A program made the translations under genes and the position numbers. Shown here one piece after another: positions 5,019 to 9,248 of a DNA stretch of 9,248 nucleotides. A model generated the notes under the pieces. That model searched no databases, was not told the DNA's origin, and saw only the letters and a program-made list of their open reading frames with translations. Each line of letters opens with the position of its first letter. Within the stretch, counting starts at the first letter, position 1. Source of the DNA: JAQGMO01 sp050954505 (GTDB lineage Bacteria; Pseudomonadota; Gammaproteobacteria; Burkholderiales; Burkholderiaceae_D); assembly GCA_050954505.1 (NCBI GenBank), contig JBPBPY010000099.1, positions 1 to 9,248 of the forward strand. The letters are read 5' to 3'.

Positions 5019-9248
<4,230 letters not shown>

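Overview
The window looks like chromosomal DNA of a GC-rich Gram-negative bacterium, most likely a betaproteobacterium of the order Burkholderiales (perhaps Oxalobacteraceae). The basis is an LPS-biosynthesis kdsB next to adk, proteins that read like proteobacterial homologues, strong GC bias at third codon positions and no mobile-element genes. The family-level guess is inference. All four genes are on the + strand.

Layout: (1) 4-861, kdsB, CMP-Kdo synthetase, with an unusual Ala/Gly-rich, partly collagen-like insert. (2) 862-1280, a 419-bp gap without a gene but rich in small palindromes and short repeats. (3) 1281-1937, adk, adenylate kinase, followed by a hairpin and a textbook intrinsic terminator (2035-2062). 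(4) 2104-2132, a good sigma70-type promoter, then a leader of about 300 nt containing a (GCA)6 tract and mutually exclusive hairpins. (5) 2445-4571, hppA, a membrane H+-translocating pyrophosphatase of the K+-independent class. (6) 4572-5018, a 447-bp gap with two strong hairpins, an AT-rich island that probably holds a promoter, and a hairpin that could cover the next ribosome binding site. (7) 5019 to the window end, the first 1410 codons of a very large membrane-bound hybrid histidine kinase (TM-CHASE-TM-4xPAS-HisKA-HATPase-REC-REC), still open at the edge.

Functionally, KdsB makes the activated sugar for LPS core synthesis and releases pyrophosphate. Adenylate kinase balances AMP, ADP and ATP. 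HppA conserves the energy of pyrophosphate by pumping protons. The first three genes can thus be read as a nucleotide/pyrophosphate neighbourhood, but the terminator and separate promoter argue against a single operon. The kinase appears to be an independent sensory gene that detects an extracytoplasmic ligand through CHASE and integrates it with cytoplasmic PAS inputs. No tRNA, rRNA, CRISPR array, insertion sequence or clearly novel system was found. The most interesting signals are the KdsB insert, the switch-like hppA leader, and a C7 tract between the kinase core and its receivers.
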